A DNA stretch of 64,000 bases from Massospora cicadina (Eukaryota > Entomophthoromycota > Entomophthoromycetes > Entomophthorales > Entomophthoraceae), in the NCBI GenBank assembly GCA_022478985.1, contig JAKSZP010014859.1, forward strand, positions 1 to 64,000. Reading direction: 5' to 3'. This document shows positions 55,305 through 64,000 of the stretch, one piece after another (positions within the stretch are counted from its first letter, which is position 1; each line of letters opens with the position of its first letter). The notes below the pieces were generated by a model that saw only the letters and a program-made list of their open reading frames with translations, did not search any database and was not told the DNA's origin. Position numbers and translations under genes: made by a program.

Positions 55305-55353
55305 ATTCGTGGCGGCTTCCCCTTTTGGGTTGGGTACCACTAGTGCTAAAAAA
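55305..55353 (+). mobile_element. 49-bp retroposed 3' tail inside LINE-B
   Basis: The insert 'ttccccttttgggttggg' plus 'taccactagtgctaaaaaa' matches the 3' end of the retrocopy at 30122-30170 (minus strand). It is flanked by gggaggcagcaaggggc (55288-55304) and gggaggcagctaggggc (55354-55370), which is single-copy in LINE-A near 19160. It is an extreme 5' truncation and leaves a long frame open across it. Confidence 0.85.
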
Positions 55354-55530
55354 GGGAGGCAGCTAGGGGCCATGTATTTGAGGTATCAAACCGTGGAAAA
55401 AAGCTTTGAGAGTACCTGCAAGCAGGCTTCAGTTATAGGGGCATCTTCCTACACAGCCAATGCTGACTTGTATGCGAAATCAATGGGAGCCTTCATGGTA
55501 GATCACCTCAAATAAAGGAAATCTAGGTGG

Positions 55531-56344
55531 TGAGCTAGTTAGGGTAAGCTGGGGCCTCTGTATGGTGTAACCGGAGCTTGCCCAAGGAAACATAGGTAAG
55601 TAGCTAACACCAGAACCCAGAGGTGCTTTGGTCAGGTCCTGTAGTGGCCTGAAAGAGGTGCGGGATGGTAGTGATGACTTTGTTAACCTGTTCTTGCAGG
55701 TGTCTACCACTCCCTAAATGGAGAATATAGGAAGGAAAGGAGGGGGGTACAAGCCAGGAATGGCGCCCTTTAAATGGACTCACCACAATTTGGGGTTGTG
55801 TAAGTGTGGACCCAGGCAAGGGAGGGGTAATCCTGGTTGGCTGCACTTTGGTGCACCTTCCTACAAAAATGTTGCAGTTTGCCAATTTTGGCCTGAAACT
55901 TGGCTAGCTGCTGTTTGGTTGGCATAAGCCGGCTGGTGGCAATACGGATTATGCAAGGAAGTGATAGAAGATCCAAAAGGACTCTAAGGCTTCCTGGGAA
56001 AAAGGGGTCAGAGGGCATAACTCCGCTAATAAAGCAGGTGACAAAGGAGAGGACTTAGACTTTCCACCCTCAGGGACCTTAAACCTGAGGGTCATTGGTC
56101 TTACCTCCATTAAGAGGGATGAGAGTCATATAGATTGTCCTGGCTGGGAAGACGGTCTGGCAAGTACTTAAACAGGGCGGGCGTATGTTTGTTTAGGGGG
56201 TAGCATGAGCTACTCCCAATAACTGTCAGCCAACATTTGGTGGTGCTTTGGTTCTCGAAGCCCTAGTATAGTGGGGACAGTACCCCATGTCCTCATCCTG
56301 CAATAGTTGCTGCACTAGGAGCCCCTCAGGGCTTTTTAAAACTC
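55531..56344 (+). mobile_element. LINE-derived non-autonomous element nested in LINE-B
   Basis: 814 bp. Its first ~420 bp match the LINE-B 5' end (GAGCTAGTTAGGGTAAGCTGG, the intron-like segment, 'ttgggcctgaaac'-type leader). Its last ~130 bp match the LINE-B 3' end ('ggacagtaccccatgtcctcatcctg'). About 230 bp between them are of other origin. The TSD is aaaggaaatctaggtgg (55514-55530) and aaaggatatctaggtgg (56345-56361), single-copy in LINE-A near 18990-19010. It lacks ORF2 and must have moved with proteins supplied in trans. Confidence 0.88.
55596..55699 (+). other. Intron-like segment of the nested LINE derivative
   Basis: It starts GTAAGTAGCTAAC and ends GTTCTTGCAG (104 nt). It is homologous to 52512-52620, with both splice-site consensus sequences retained. 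The LINE-A counterpart (near 21800-21905, minus strand) has GTGATT and a lost AG. Confidence 0.4.
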
Positions 56345-56936
56345 AAAGGATATCTAGGTGGGATGAGGACTTTAACATTGATGTGGCTCTACTCTGCAAG
56401 GAGTAGGGGCATTCAGACCCTCAGCAATAATCTTATTACTTTGTGATGAGGGAATTGAGGTGAAGGATGCAGCTCACATGGCTGAAGTGGCCAAGTCTAC
56501 TATGAGAACCTTTATGGTCCCATGGAGAATGACCCAGAGGCATCCAAAGTACTCATAAGCGGACTGGGAGTACTGCCAAAGGAGACTCAGAAACTATGTA
56601 GCAAAATGAACAAGTCAGAGGTTATAGACGCCATCTGCAAAGGAAAGAATGGCAAGGCTTCTGTATAGGAAAGGTTGATCCTTGAGCTCTACTAGTTATT
56701 ATGAGCTGAAATGTGCAAGGTGCTTACTGAGCTCTACAATTAACTCCTAGTCTCCAATGCAATCAATCCAGTGTTTTTGAAAGGCGTAGTGGTGTTGTAT
56801 AAGAAGGGCTATCCCTCACTCATGGAGAACTATTGGCCTTTGACTCTAATTAACTAACTATAGGATCTTAATTAAGATCCAAACCAATTGACTAAAGGGG
56901 GTTGTGGTGGATGTTGTCAGGAAAGATCAGAGTATG

Positions 56937-57595
56937 TGTTAAATTTAGGGGCTTTCACCGATTGTTCAAGACTGATAACCCCTAATTGATTATCTGCACA
57001 GGTTTAGTATGTGAACAATTCACGTTGTCTGATAATAGATAATATTCAATTTAAAATAGTATGAAGACTATTATCTATAGTTTAATAGATAACCGTTTAT
57101 GGCCCAACTCTTGACCTGTATTTCTCCAAAATACTTTTGATGACTTCAGTAGGGATTTATACCCTTATCCGCCTAACTTGTTCCACGCTCATATCTCTAA
57201 GTTTAAAGCCCTTCCTCTGGTCTTGCGGATTCTAAAGCAATTCCCATCTAAGCTCAGCTTCTCTTCTTAAAGATCCTCAATTCTTACTCTTTATTCTACT
57301 GAAGAGTCCCCAATTAAAGCACACAAGCTTTAATTTCCTGAAGATAAATAGAACTAAGGCAAATATTGAATTCTGCTAAAAATAAATCTTTTCTTTAGTA
57401 AATTATGAGGGGAATTTATATAGGGAATTTGGCGCCCAACCCTCAGTTGGCGCCTCAGCTATGAAACAGCAGCCGTTGCCATTATACTTCCCTTTGTCAT
57501 CTCACCAGCAATGGTCTTTTCCATATGGTTAGGATTTCTTCATCGGAAATCCTTGAGACCTAAAACAGAAAGAGTCAGAAAACGTGTCCCTAACA
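56937..57595 (-). mobile_element. Copia-like LTR in LINE-B
   Basis: On the minus strand it starts TGTTAGGGACACG and ends CCCCTAAATTTAACA (inverted TGTTA/TAACA), 659 bp, with a TATA box TATATAA near 57412. Directly upstream is AAGTGGAAAA, a polypurine-tract-like motif, so this would be a 3' LTR. The adjoining 57596-58035 would be the end of its internal region. The LTR/LINE junction on the left is 'cagagtatg'. No second LTR and no TSD were found. The Copia assignment rests on the end sequences only. Confidence 0.55.
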
Positions 57596-58035
57596 TTTTC
57601 CACTTGATCCCAGTGAACCAAATATATTTAGCGAGCAACCTGCTTAGGTAATGGGACTTGCTACCCATTATGGCAGGTCACAAAACAACTGATAAATACA
57701 CTAGTTGTAGGTGACATCACTCGCCTTGCAACTTGCTCCCTAAATTCTTAATTAGTCAGTGATGAAACCCAACCAATTCCAATCAGTACACCTGATAGCT
57801 AATCATCAATCAACTACCAGATGCCTCATTTTTGTTAGCAACTCTGCCCGATGAGATCTTAATTATTCACCCAGATTGATCCCTGATGGATCTGATCCTG
57901 GAGAATTTCCTAAAATCCCCCAAACATTATTAACATGAAATTGGGTTAACTAATATCAAATTTACTTGCCATAGGGAATTATCACCTAGTGACCCATGGT
58001 AATCTAGACATCTGAAAAGGTGGGTAAAACTCCCA
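57596..58035 (-). other. Internal-region remnant next to the Copia-like LTR
   Basis: It is absent from LINE-A at the matching point (near 18430), so it came in with the LTR. No long frame exists on either strand, so it may be the 3' untranslated end of pol. LINE sequence resumes at about 58036 ('tttatcccaggacgc'). Confidence 0.5.
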
Positions 58036-60540
58036 GAAAATTTGTTTATCCCAGGACGCTCAATTATTGACATTTTTGATTCTGCTTCACCTGATAGAAG
58101 AGTGTGAAAATAAACTGTATGATTAAAGGGGTGTCTACTGTTTCTTGATCAAGAGAAGGCATATGATTGGGTGAATCCTGAGTTTCTTTGGAAAGTGTTA
58201 AGTAGGGTGAAATAAAAGGACGCTTGTTGAGACTGCCTAAAGTGATTTTATGAGGAAGCGTCATTGGTCGTCATTATCAATGGGGTCCTCTCCCACCTTT
58301 TAAGATGTGTAGGGAAGTGCGTCAGGGAAACTCTCTATCTCCCTTGTTTTTGTTCTTGCAATAGAGACCCTTTTGGTGGCTCTCAGGAAGTCAGACTGGA
58401 GGAAACTTACCATCAACAGCGAGGAGTACTTCACTCAATATTTGTAGACGATATTAGGATTTATTTTTCTTCAGAGGAGGAGGAAAAGTTGTGATGAGCA
58501 TTTTGAAGATGTCTAAAACGCAAGCAACGTGAAGGTTAATCTGAAAAAATCCAGGGCTTGGCCCTCTGGAAGAACGGTAACGTTGGATGTGGCACCAAAG
58601 ATATCAATTCCCTGGATGGCTACTGGGGAAGAGTTTCTGCACCTTGGGTGCCCCTTCCCTGAACGGCTGTCACCGCAAGAAATCTGGCTTAAACTTGAAG
58701 CAACTGATAAATTTGGCTTAGAAGTGACAATAGCTCAATTTTTATTGGGACAGGGCCATTGTCATGAACAATTTATTCTTTTAGATTATGATACATTGCT
58801 AGATTTGTTCTACTGCTGACATCTTCCATAAAAAGGATACAGAGTTCAGTATTCCAGTTCATCTAGCAGGGGCGAGAATCAAAACCCAGTTATTCTAACT
58901 TGTTTCAGGAGGTGAAAAAGGGCATTTGTCTGATAATTGTTAGAATGATAAAGCACTTCAGCTGAAGTGGATCACGTGGGTCTCTCAGGAGGGAAAGTCG
59001 ATTTGTTGGGCTCTAATAGTGTGGGACTACCTTTCTAAGGCTTGCAAGGACAAATTAAACAAGTATCTTGGTGTCATCTGGGGCATCATTTTTGGGGTCA
59101 TTCCAAGCGCGGGGAGCCTACTAGGCTACTGGAAGGATTACTTTAGAGCTTGGACAGGCAACAAGGGTAGATTGGAGGGTGATATTGGACCATTTAAAGG
59201 ATCCGGGCAATTCCCTCTTTAAATGGAGCTTGGGGACTGGAGATGAACCTTGTATGAGCAAAACCTTCAAGCACTTTTTTGGGATGGTTCACTGGAGAAC
59301 CTCCTTGGTGGCGATGGCTAAAGAGTGCTTAGGTTGGAAGCAGATAATAATGTTGCAAGTGCCTACAAGGTGCTTGTAAGGAAGGCATGGGACATTGTGA
59401 AAGCAATTGAACTGCCCTCTTTCTGGATGGAAGCAATTCCTTCTCAGCTGCATTAGAGAGTGTGGAAGCCTGTTCAGAAAGTTGTAGAGCATGATTGAAG
59501 CGTGTTCCCATGAGGAAAAGAAGTTTAGAGATACCACAGGCGGATAAGTCTCTTTGTCCTTTAGGACTGGCTAAAGGTGGAAGGTGGTGATAGTATATGC
59601 CTCTCAGATTTCACAACCACCAGGTTCTGGAAGTTACAAGACATAGAGCTATGCTTGACGTACTTATCCCAGATCACTTGTAAAATGAGACCTGGCCTGA
59701 TGGACCTGTGGGGGAGAAGAGTTAAGGGATGCTGGTCTATACCAAGTCAGAACTTTCTCTTCAAAATTCTCAGCAACATCTTGGTCATTGGGGCAACTCT
59801 ACATAAGTGGAGAAAGCATAAGGAGAATGACCTTATGTTTGCTTGTAAGGTGTGCGGAGGGGAGGAGGTGGCAAAGCACATCTTCACAGAGTGTCCAGCA
59901 GCGGATGCTGTGTGAACAAGTGTTCTCATATGGTATGAAGCATACCAATAAGGGTTTAAGTTATCCTCTGGGCATCTTTAATGGCCTAAGATCCTAGCTG
60001 CATATGCCACTCCAAGTCTGATTGCAGCTCAAGGAGGTCTTCTGGGTCTAGTTCATGATATGGGAGGAGGTGATTTATGGTCTATAGCTTGCCAGAAACC
60101 AGCGTTGCTTCCTTTCAAAAGGAAAATCATGCAACAAGCTCCCTGGCCATAGTCAAGCAAAAGCTTGAAAAAGCTGTGGAAAGCTATTGAAAGCCTCTTT
60201 CCTCAAGTAAGTCCAACTTGGGGATCAGTCTGGTCTCATTCCTCGCAGTAAGGAATGGGAGGCATAACTCTAGATTAGCTTGGTAGTCTTTGCTGCCTGG
60301 TATACCAAGCAGTGAGGAATGTGTCAGTTTTCGGTGGTGTGAGCCATTCTACCTACAATTGGCCCTCATCTGTGGTGCTTAGGTTCGCGCAGCCCCAGTG
60401 CAGCGGGGGCAGTACCCCAGCTTTCATCCTGTAAAGTTGCCTGCACTGGGTGCTCTAATGGGCACACAAAAACCCAAAGAGTGCTCTACAATGAATGTTG
60501 CTGCTACAACACTGAAAGGCAGCATTTTGTAGTATTAAAA

Positions 60541-60666
60541 CCTAATAAGTTGATGCCAATTGCTGCAATAATTTTGATTGCAACATCTTTTTATGCTAAA
60601 TCTAATGATTCTTTCTGGAAAAGAGCCCATTTGAATTTACCAAATATGTTTGATTACATTTTTTAA
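60541..60666 (+). pseudogene. Small secreted-type ORF, copy 3 (start lost)
   Basis: The frame PNKLMPIAAIILIATSFYAK then SNDSFWKRAHL matches the peptides at 1770-1880 and 22719-22826 and continues LNLPNMFDYIF to a TAA. The ATG-AAA-ATG start is replaced by 'attaaaa', although an internal ATG (LMP) exists. It lies just after LINE-B, in the right half of R3. Confidence 0.45.
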
Positions 60667-61088
60667 ATCTATTAATACTTAAACATATTTATTAGTGATG
60701 AGTTTAATTAAAAATGAAGCAATTATTGTAAAATATACCAGGTTTATTATGACATCTCTAATTTATTTATTAGATTATGATCACCATTATAAATTATTCT
60801 AAAAGTAATACAATTTAAAAGACCTTGTTTATAAAAGTCAATTAAGATGATTGCTACAAATCTTAATTGAGATGGGTTTACTTTTAGAACTTTTAGAAAA
60901 TGGACTACTTTAATCCATTCACTATAGCATACATCAAATATCTTGTTTTATATGCTTTTTGTACATATAATTTTATTAAACAAGTCAATATAAAAATTGG
61001 CAGCCCTAAAGTCCAATGAGACTAATTATTTCACTATGATCAAACACATTTAAAAAAACTATTAAAGTTTTAAAACGGGAATTATATA
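60667..61088. repeat. R3, AT-rich part
   Basis: Non-coding. It is collinear with 1881-2322 and 22827-23274 ('ataccaggtttattatgaca'). Confidence 0.8.
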
Positions 61089-61161
61089 GAGGAATTAGCT
61101 CAAATGGTAAAGCCTTTTCTTAATGTGTGAAAGTCATGGGGATCAATACCCTGATTCCCCA
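61089..61161 (+). tRNA. tRNA-Ala-like sequence, uninterrupted copy (probably a relic)
   Basis: 73 nt. The acceptor strands are GAGGAAT (GGGGAAT in R2) and ATTCCCC. The A-box region is TAGCTCAAATGG and the T-arm GGGGATCAATACCC has a perfect B-box core GATCAATAC. The overall pattern resembles eukaryotic tRNA-Ala(AGC). The anticodon loop now reads TTAATGT (AAT by position), and its stem has a mismatch. The R1 and R2 copies are split by Gypsy-1 and LINE-C. It may be an old tRNA gene or a SINE head carried in R, and is probably not a functional tRNA. Confidence 0.4.
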
Positions 61162-62470
61162 TTTTTTGACATGGATATGTCTTATCACTGGGTAAGTTCA
61201 AAATCTGATTTATTAGATGATATCATAGCATGACGAGCCTTTAGTATTGTATGGTAATTAGTAAGTTATGTATGTGATATTTAAACCAATTAAATTAACT
61301 AATTAAATAAATTTAATTTAGGTATTATAGACGTCAATTAGTATGTTTAGTATAGAAACGAAAACAATCAATTCAGCTACTAAATAGATTAAATGAAGTA
61401 TTTTAGATGCAATTGTAATTTAAAATGTGAAAATTGAATTAATTATATCAACTATTTTGGATAATAAAAAAATGAAGTATTGTAGATGGTGATTAGTATG
61501 TTTAATATTTAATTGAACCAATTAAATTAGATAACTAAATAGATTAAATAATTTAGTGTAGATGTCAATTAGTATATTTATTATGTAATGACTGAACCAA
61601 TTAAATCAACTAAATAGAATGATCCAGTTAAGTATTGTTGATGGCTTTCATTAATTTCTAGTATGAGATTGGACCAAACTAAATTCAGCCAAATAAATAA
61701 AATCAAGTATTGTATATAGTCAATGTTAATTTTTGTATAAGATTGGACCAATCAATCACAGAAATAACCATCAACCTCTTACACAAAATCATTTAGCCTA
61801 TTGAATAAAAAACAATATCAAACTGCTCTGCCAAAATGATACATTAATTCTAATTATGGTCTTCTATACCATATTTATCTTATGTAATAGTTATATTTGT
61901 TTTTCTATATGTGAAAGATTAAGAAAACCATTCTGTGTTAATTATCCATATTCATAGATTTTTTGTAATAAGTGTGGTTATTCTTTGTTCTTATGTTTAG
62001 GATGAATTATGAACAAACAAACTTATATATATAGTAATTTTATAAATAAAATGATTTCTTAAATCTCTTTCATCTTATTACTAACTAATTTATAAATTAA
62101 TTCAACTTGATTTTGAATTTATTTCTAACAGCTATTTGGTTACTGTTGCTCACAGCTTCAATATAGGAAAATTCAATAATCAATTAAGTAAAATAACTAT
62201 CTATGTTGTCTTCTTTTAAAAGATTAAAATGATAAAACACAATGATGATATCACAGCATTACAGTAGAAGAAAAAGTACAGAAAATTTTGAAAGATACTC
62301 ATCTAAGGCATATATTTGCTCTTTAGCTTTTACATAAGATAAAAGTTATACCATTTTTAGACATAAGTATGCACTTTTAAGTTTTTTAATTAGAAATTCA
62401 GCTAAAATTTCCATTACATTATATTTTTTATTTTATTTTAAATTTTATATATTTTCAATAATTAGGCATG
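61162..62470. repeat. R3, AT-rich tandem arrays
   Basis: No gene is seen. ~80-bp units lie at 61250-61790, as in 7960-8480. 61855-62010 matches 8570-8580 plus 9171-9300 without the 561-bp insert. 62010-62470 is AT-rich with nothing recognisable. Confidence 0.75.
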
Positions 62471-62756
62471 AGGGGGGTACACAGCGGTAGAGTATGGACT
62501 CAATGACCACTGTTTCCCATTTTCAATCCCTGTAGTTGAACTTAAGGAGGGGACATTTATGAATATGTTGGAGTTGTGCACCAATACCACAAACTAAGAT
62601 AGTATATAGCAAGGCTGTCCATGGAGTTCCTGGCCTATTATAAAACACATGTGAAAGTTTTTAGGTTTTATCCTCCTTTTCCATTAATTTAATCCCCTTA
62701 ATTGGTGCAGTATCATCCCATATCAGCCTACCACAAATAAAATTTAAAATTTAAAT
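62471..62756 (+). mobile_element. Family-II SINE, older copy
   Basis: It aligns with 44349-44641: A box 'cagcggtagagtatgg', B box 'ttttcaatccc' (decayed), 'ccatggagttcctggcctat', tail TTGGTGCAGTATC...CCTACCACAAATAAAATTT. No clear TSD is visible. Confidence 0.85.
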
Positions 62757-63060
62757 CTATAAAAGTAAGTACATTACTTAGTATTATAAATACTCTCTTA
62801 CTCTTAAGCACCACTTTAGTAATTAAAAGGGATACAGAAAAATTTTAAAGAGAAATTTATCAGCTAGCATTCTACTGCATTTATAGAATAGTAAACTATA
62901 ACTATGAAAGCACATACTTACAGTAGAGATCACTGCCTTGTAGAGCTTGAATTATATAGATAGATTGCCTATCATAACAGACTTGATTTTTACTCAAAGT
63001 ACTCTACTGTATAGATTTATCATATGATTTGGGTTTACATGCCAACTTTAAGTCTAGGGG
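62757..63060. other. AT-rich spacer, nothing recognised
   Basis: No ORF, repeat match or RNA signal is supported. Confidence 0.5.
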
Positions 63061-64000
63061 ATGCCTCCTGAACCTAATCCACTAGAACTTCTCATTATGC
63101 ACAAAAAAGGGGTGAATAAGGTGGCCATTACTTTTATTTCCCATGAAGATTTAGCCCATGTGGTAGATGAGAGTTGGTTGATGGCATACCCCTCATAGTT
63201 GCCCCCTTTCCCCCTATCTTAACAATCAAGAGTTGGTGTAGCAATTGGAGTGTGTGTTTGGAGGTGATGGACATAAGAGGCTACCACCAGCAGGGTATTG
63301 GTTGGCATTCCTCTCTTCTTATAATTGAGGGTCCCAAGGAGGGGGCTATTAATATTAATAATTTGGTGTCTAGCAGAATTGAGCCATCCACAGTACCCTT
63401 GGGTTCAAAGCCCTGCCAGTGAGTTTCTCTTCCTCTTAAAAAGGTGGACCCACCCCAGCATATTTGGGTGCATCAGATCTGTTTGATACTATCTGGGACC
63501 TTCCCTATGTGGCATAGCCTTGGGTGCATCTAGTTGCCCGCCAATTGAAGAATCACTGATACATCAAACATAATAATGCCAGTAGGGGAAATTTAGTGGA
63601 AAAGTATGAGTGTGAGTTGGATGGCCAGGAGGAAATAAATCTAGCATCATAAAATTTGGAATTTTTATGTGCCAGAATCAAATGTGATTACGCTACCCTT
63701 GGTTTATGAAAATTTTGTTATTCCCAAGACCCCAGCACCTAAGACAACTGTCCCCACAGGAACAGTTGTTGCCAGTTTTACTTTTATGTTTTAATAACAA
63801 TTCTACTTGCGGAATTTTTTCCAATTAAACTACACCTTTAACCAGCTGCTGCCAATAGGTGTCATGTTCCCCAGATATGTAATGATTGGGCCCTAGTGGT
63901 CATAATCACAATGTTGATGCCTTCTCTCATCATCTGGAGCTATCATTATAGTGGCTTCCTGGGATTGTCCCCAATTGTAGATTCCATCTGACATCAGGAT
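63061..64000 (+). pseudogene. Unclassified coding-like remnant at the right edge
   Basis: Base composition rises and short frames follow each other: PEPNPLELLIMHKKGVNKVA then ITFISHEDLAHVVDESWLM (63072-63185), 63174-63422 (VCLEVMDIRGYHQQGIGWHS), then PLKKVDPPQHIWVHQICL (63427-63485). 63490-63530 resembles 45305-45350. A run of one-strand fragments broken by frameshifts suggests a decayed ORF, perhaps the N-terminal part of a LINE ORF1, truncated by the window edge. I do not recognise a domain. Confidence 0.35.

Larger units (their letters stand above)
54330..60170 (+). pseudogene. LINE-B ORF2: endonuclease, RT, zinc motif, interrupted by insertions
   Basis: Endonuclease: LRLQQLRIDISLLTETTFKP then GVEENWSCSYLGSNHFT (54404-54530), WTHVQGDHFSHTDLVSVP (54955-55010), and an open stretch 55180-55515 (WRSQIVGNPDAPIKWLKMKA). 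RT before and after the Copia-like LTR: GVLSHLLRCVGKCVRETLYL-type frames, FVDD at 58441-58452, and KKSRAWPSGRTVTLDVAPKI (58541-58600). C-terminal zinc motif: CKVCGGEEVAKHIFTEC (59844-59894). Motifs match LINE-A one for one, and stops are many. Confidence 0.85.
52444..60476 (+). mobile_element. LINE-B, full-length non-LTR retrotransposon with three nested insertions
   Basis: The TSD aagagtgct(t/c)t lies at 52433-52443 and 60477-60487. The empty site is at about 22658 in R2. Both ends are complete relative to LINE-A and to the nested derivative: 5' GAGAGCTAGGTAGTGTAAGC, 3' GCACACAAAAACCCAAA. After removing nested pieces at 55305-55353, 55531-56344 and 56937-58035 it is about 6 kb. ORF1 and ORF2 are both broken. 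Confidence 0.92.

Noticed and set aside
57408..57450. 'tggcgcccaac' at 57430 as a + strand primer-binding site
   Set aside because: It would require an LTR ending at about 57429 on the + strand, but no TG...CA boundary or second LTR fits. The minus-strand LTR reading explains the TATA box, ends and polypurine-like motif better.
61089..61161. Functional tRNA-Ile(AAT) gene
   Set aside because: The anticodon position reads AAT, but the overall similarity is to tRNA-Ala and the anticodon stem is mismatched, so the anticodon has probably decayed and isotype assignment is unsafe.
1..64000. RIP-type (repeat-induced point) mutation of the elements
   Set aside because: Some differences between copies are C-to-T or G-to-A, but indels and transversions are also common. 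I could not count dinucleotide ratios by eye, so I make no claim. The decisive test is TpA/ApT and CpA/TpG ratios across aligned copies.

Overview
The window reads as an AT-rich eukaryotic region, most probably from a large, repeat-laden fungal genome. The clues are chromodomain Ty3/Gypsy elements, CCHC/RRM-type LINE ORF1 proteins, tRNA-derived SINEs, TTAA-flanked MITEs, and a glycine/cysteine-rich secreted-protein family. An early-diverging filamentous fungus such as the Entomophthorales is my best guess, but no sequence here proves it. There is no operon, no rRNA and no recognisable housekeeping gene. Almost everything is transposable element, and nearly every element gene is broken by stops or frameshifts.

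The substrate is a dispersed AT-rich repeat (called R here) present three times. R1 is 1-2360 plus 7839-10169, R2 is 21975-23303 plus 28019-28078, and R3 is 51796-52443 plus 60477-62470. Related pieces lie at 39548-44700. R carries a small secreted Gly/Cys-rich protein gene, a second 35-36-codon secreted-type ORF, a tRNA-Ala-like relic, and diverged ~80-bp AT-rich tandem repeats. Other elements have jumped into R and into each other, so the copies act as empty-site controls for one another.

Layout: solo LTR 528-1420; Gypsy-1 (+) 2361-7834; a 561-bp GC-rich retroinsertion 8594-9154; Gypsy-2 (-, chromodomain) 10170-16149, abutting LINE-A (-) 16150-21974; a reverse-strand SINE dimer 22102-22366; 5'-truncated LINE-C (+) 23304-28010; two TTAA-flanked piggyBac-like MITEs 28581-28822 and 29011-29239; a Helitron-like segment 29537-30088; a retroposed 154-codon gene 30122-30716; LINE-D (-) 31229-39532 with a SINE inside it; AT-rich repeats with three SINEs 39548-44660; Gypsy-3 (-, chromodomain, perfect 5-bp TSD) 45793-51790; and LINE-B (+) 52444-60476, which holds a 49-bp retroposed tail, an 814-bp LINE-derived non-autonomous element and a Copia-like LTR. 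R3, another SINE and an unclassified coding-like remnant follow.

The most unusual items are: a tandem W/GF helical-type repeat array inside the very long ORF1 of LINE-D; four SINE families with different heads but one common 3' tail; a bipartite LINE-derived parasite nested inside its parent LINE; a spliceosomal-intron-like segment kept in the LINE 5' leader; Pol coding capacity that runs into the LTRs of the chromodomain Gypsy family; a Gypsy copy (Gypsy-2) whose two LTRs and flanks do not match; and two small secreted-type ORFs carried by R.
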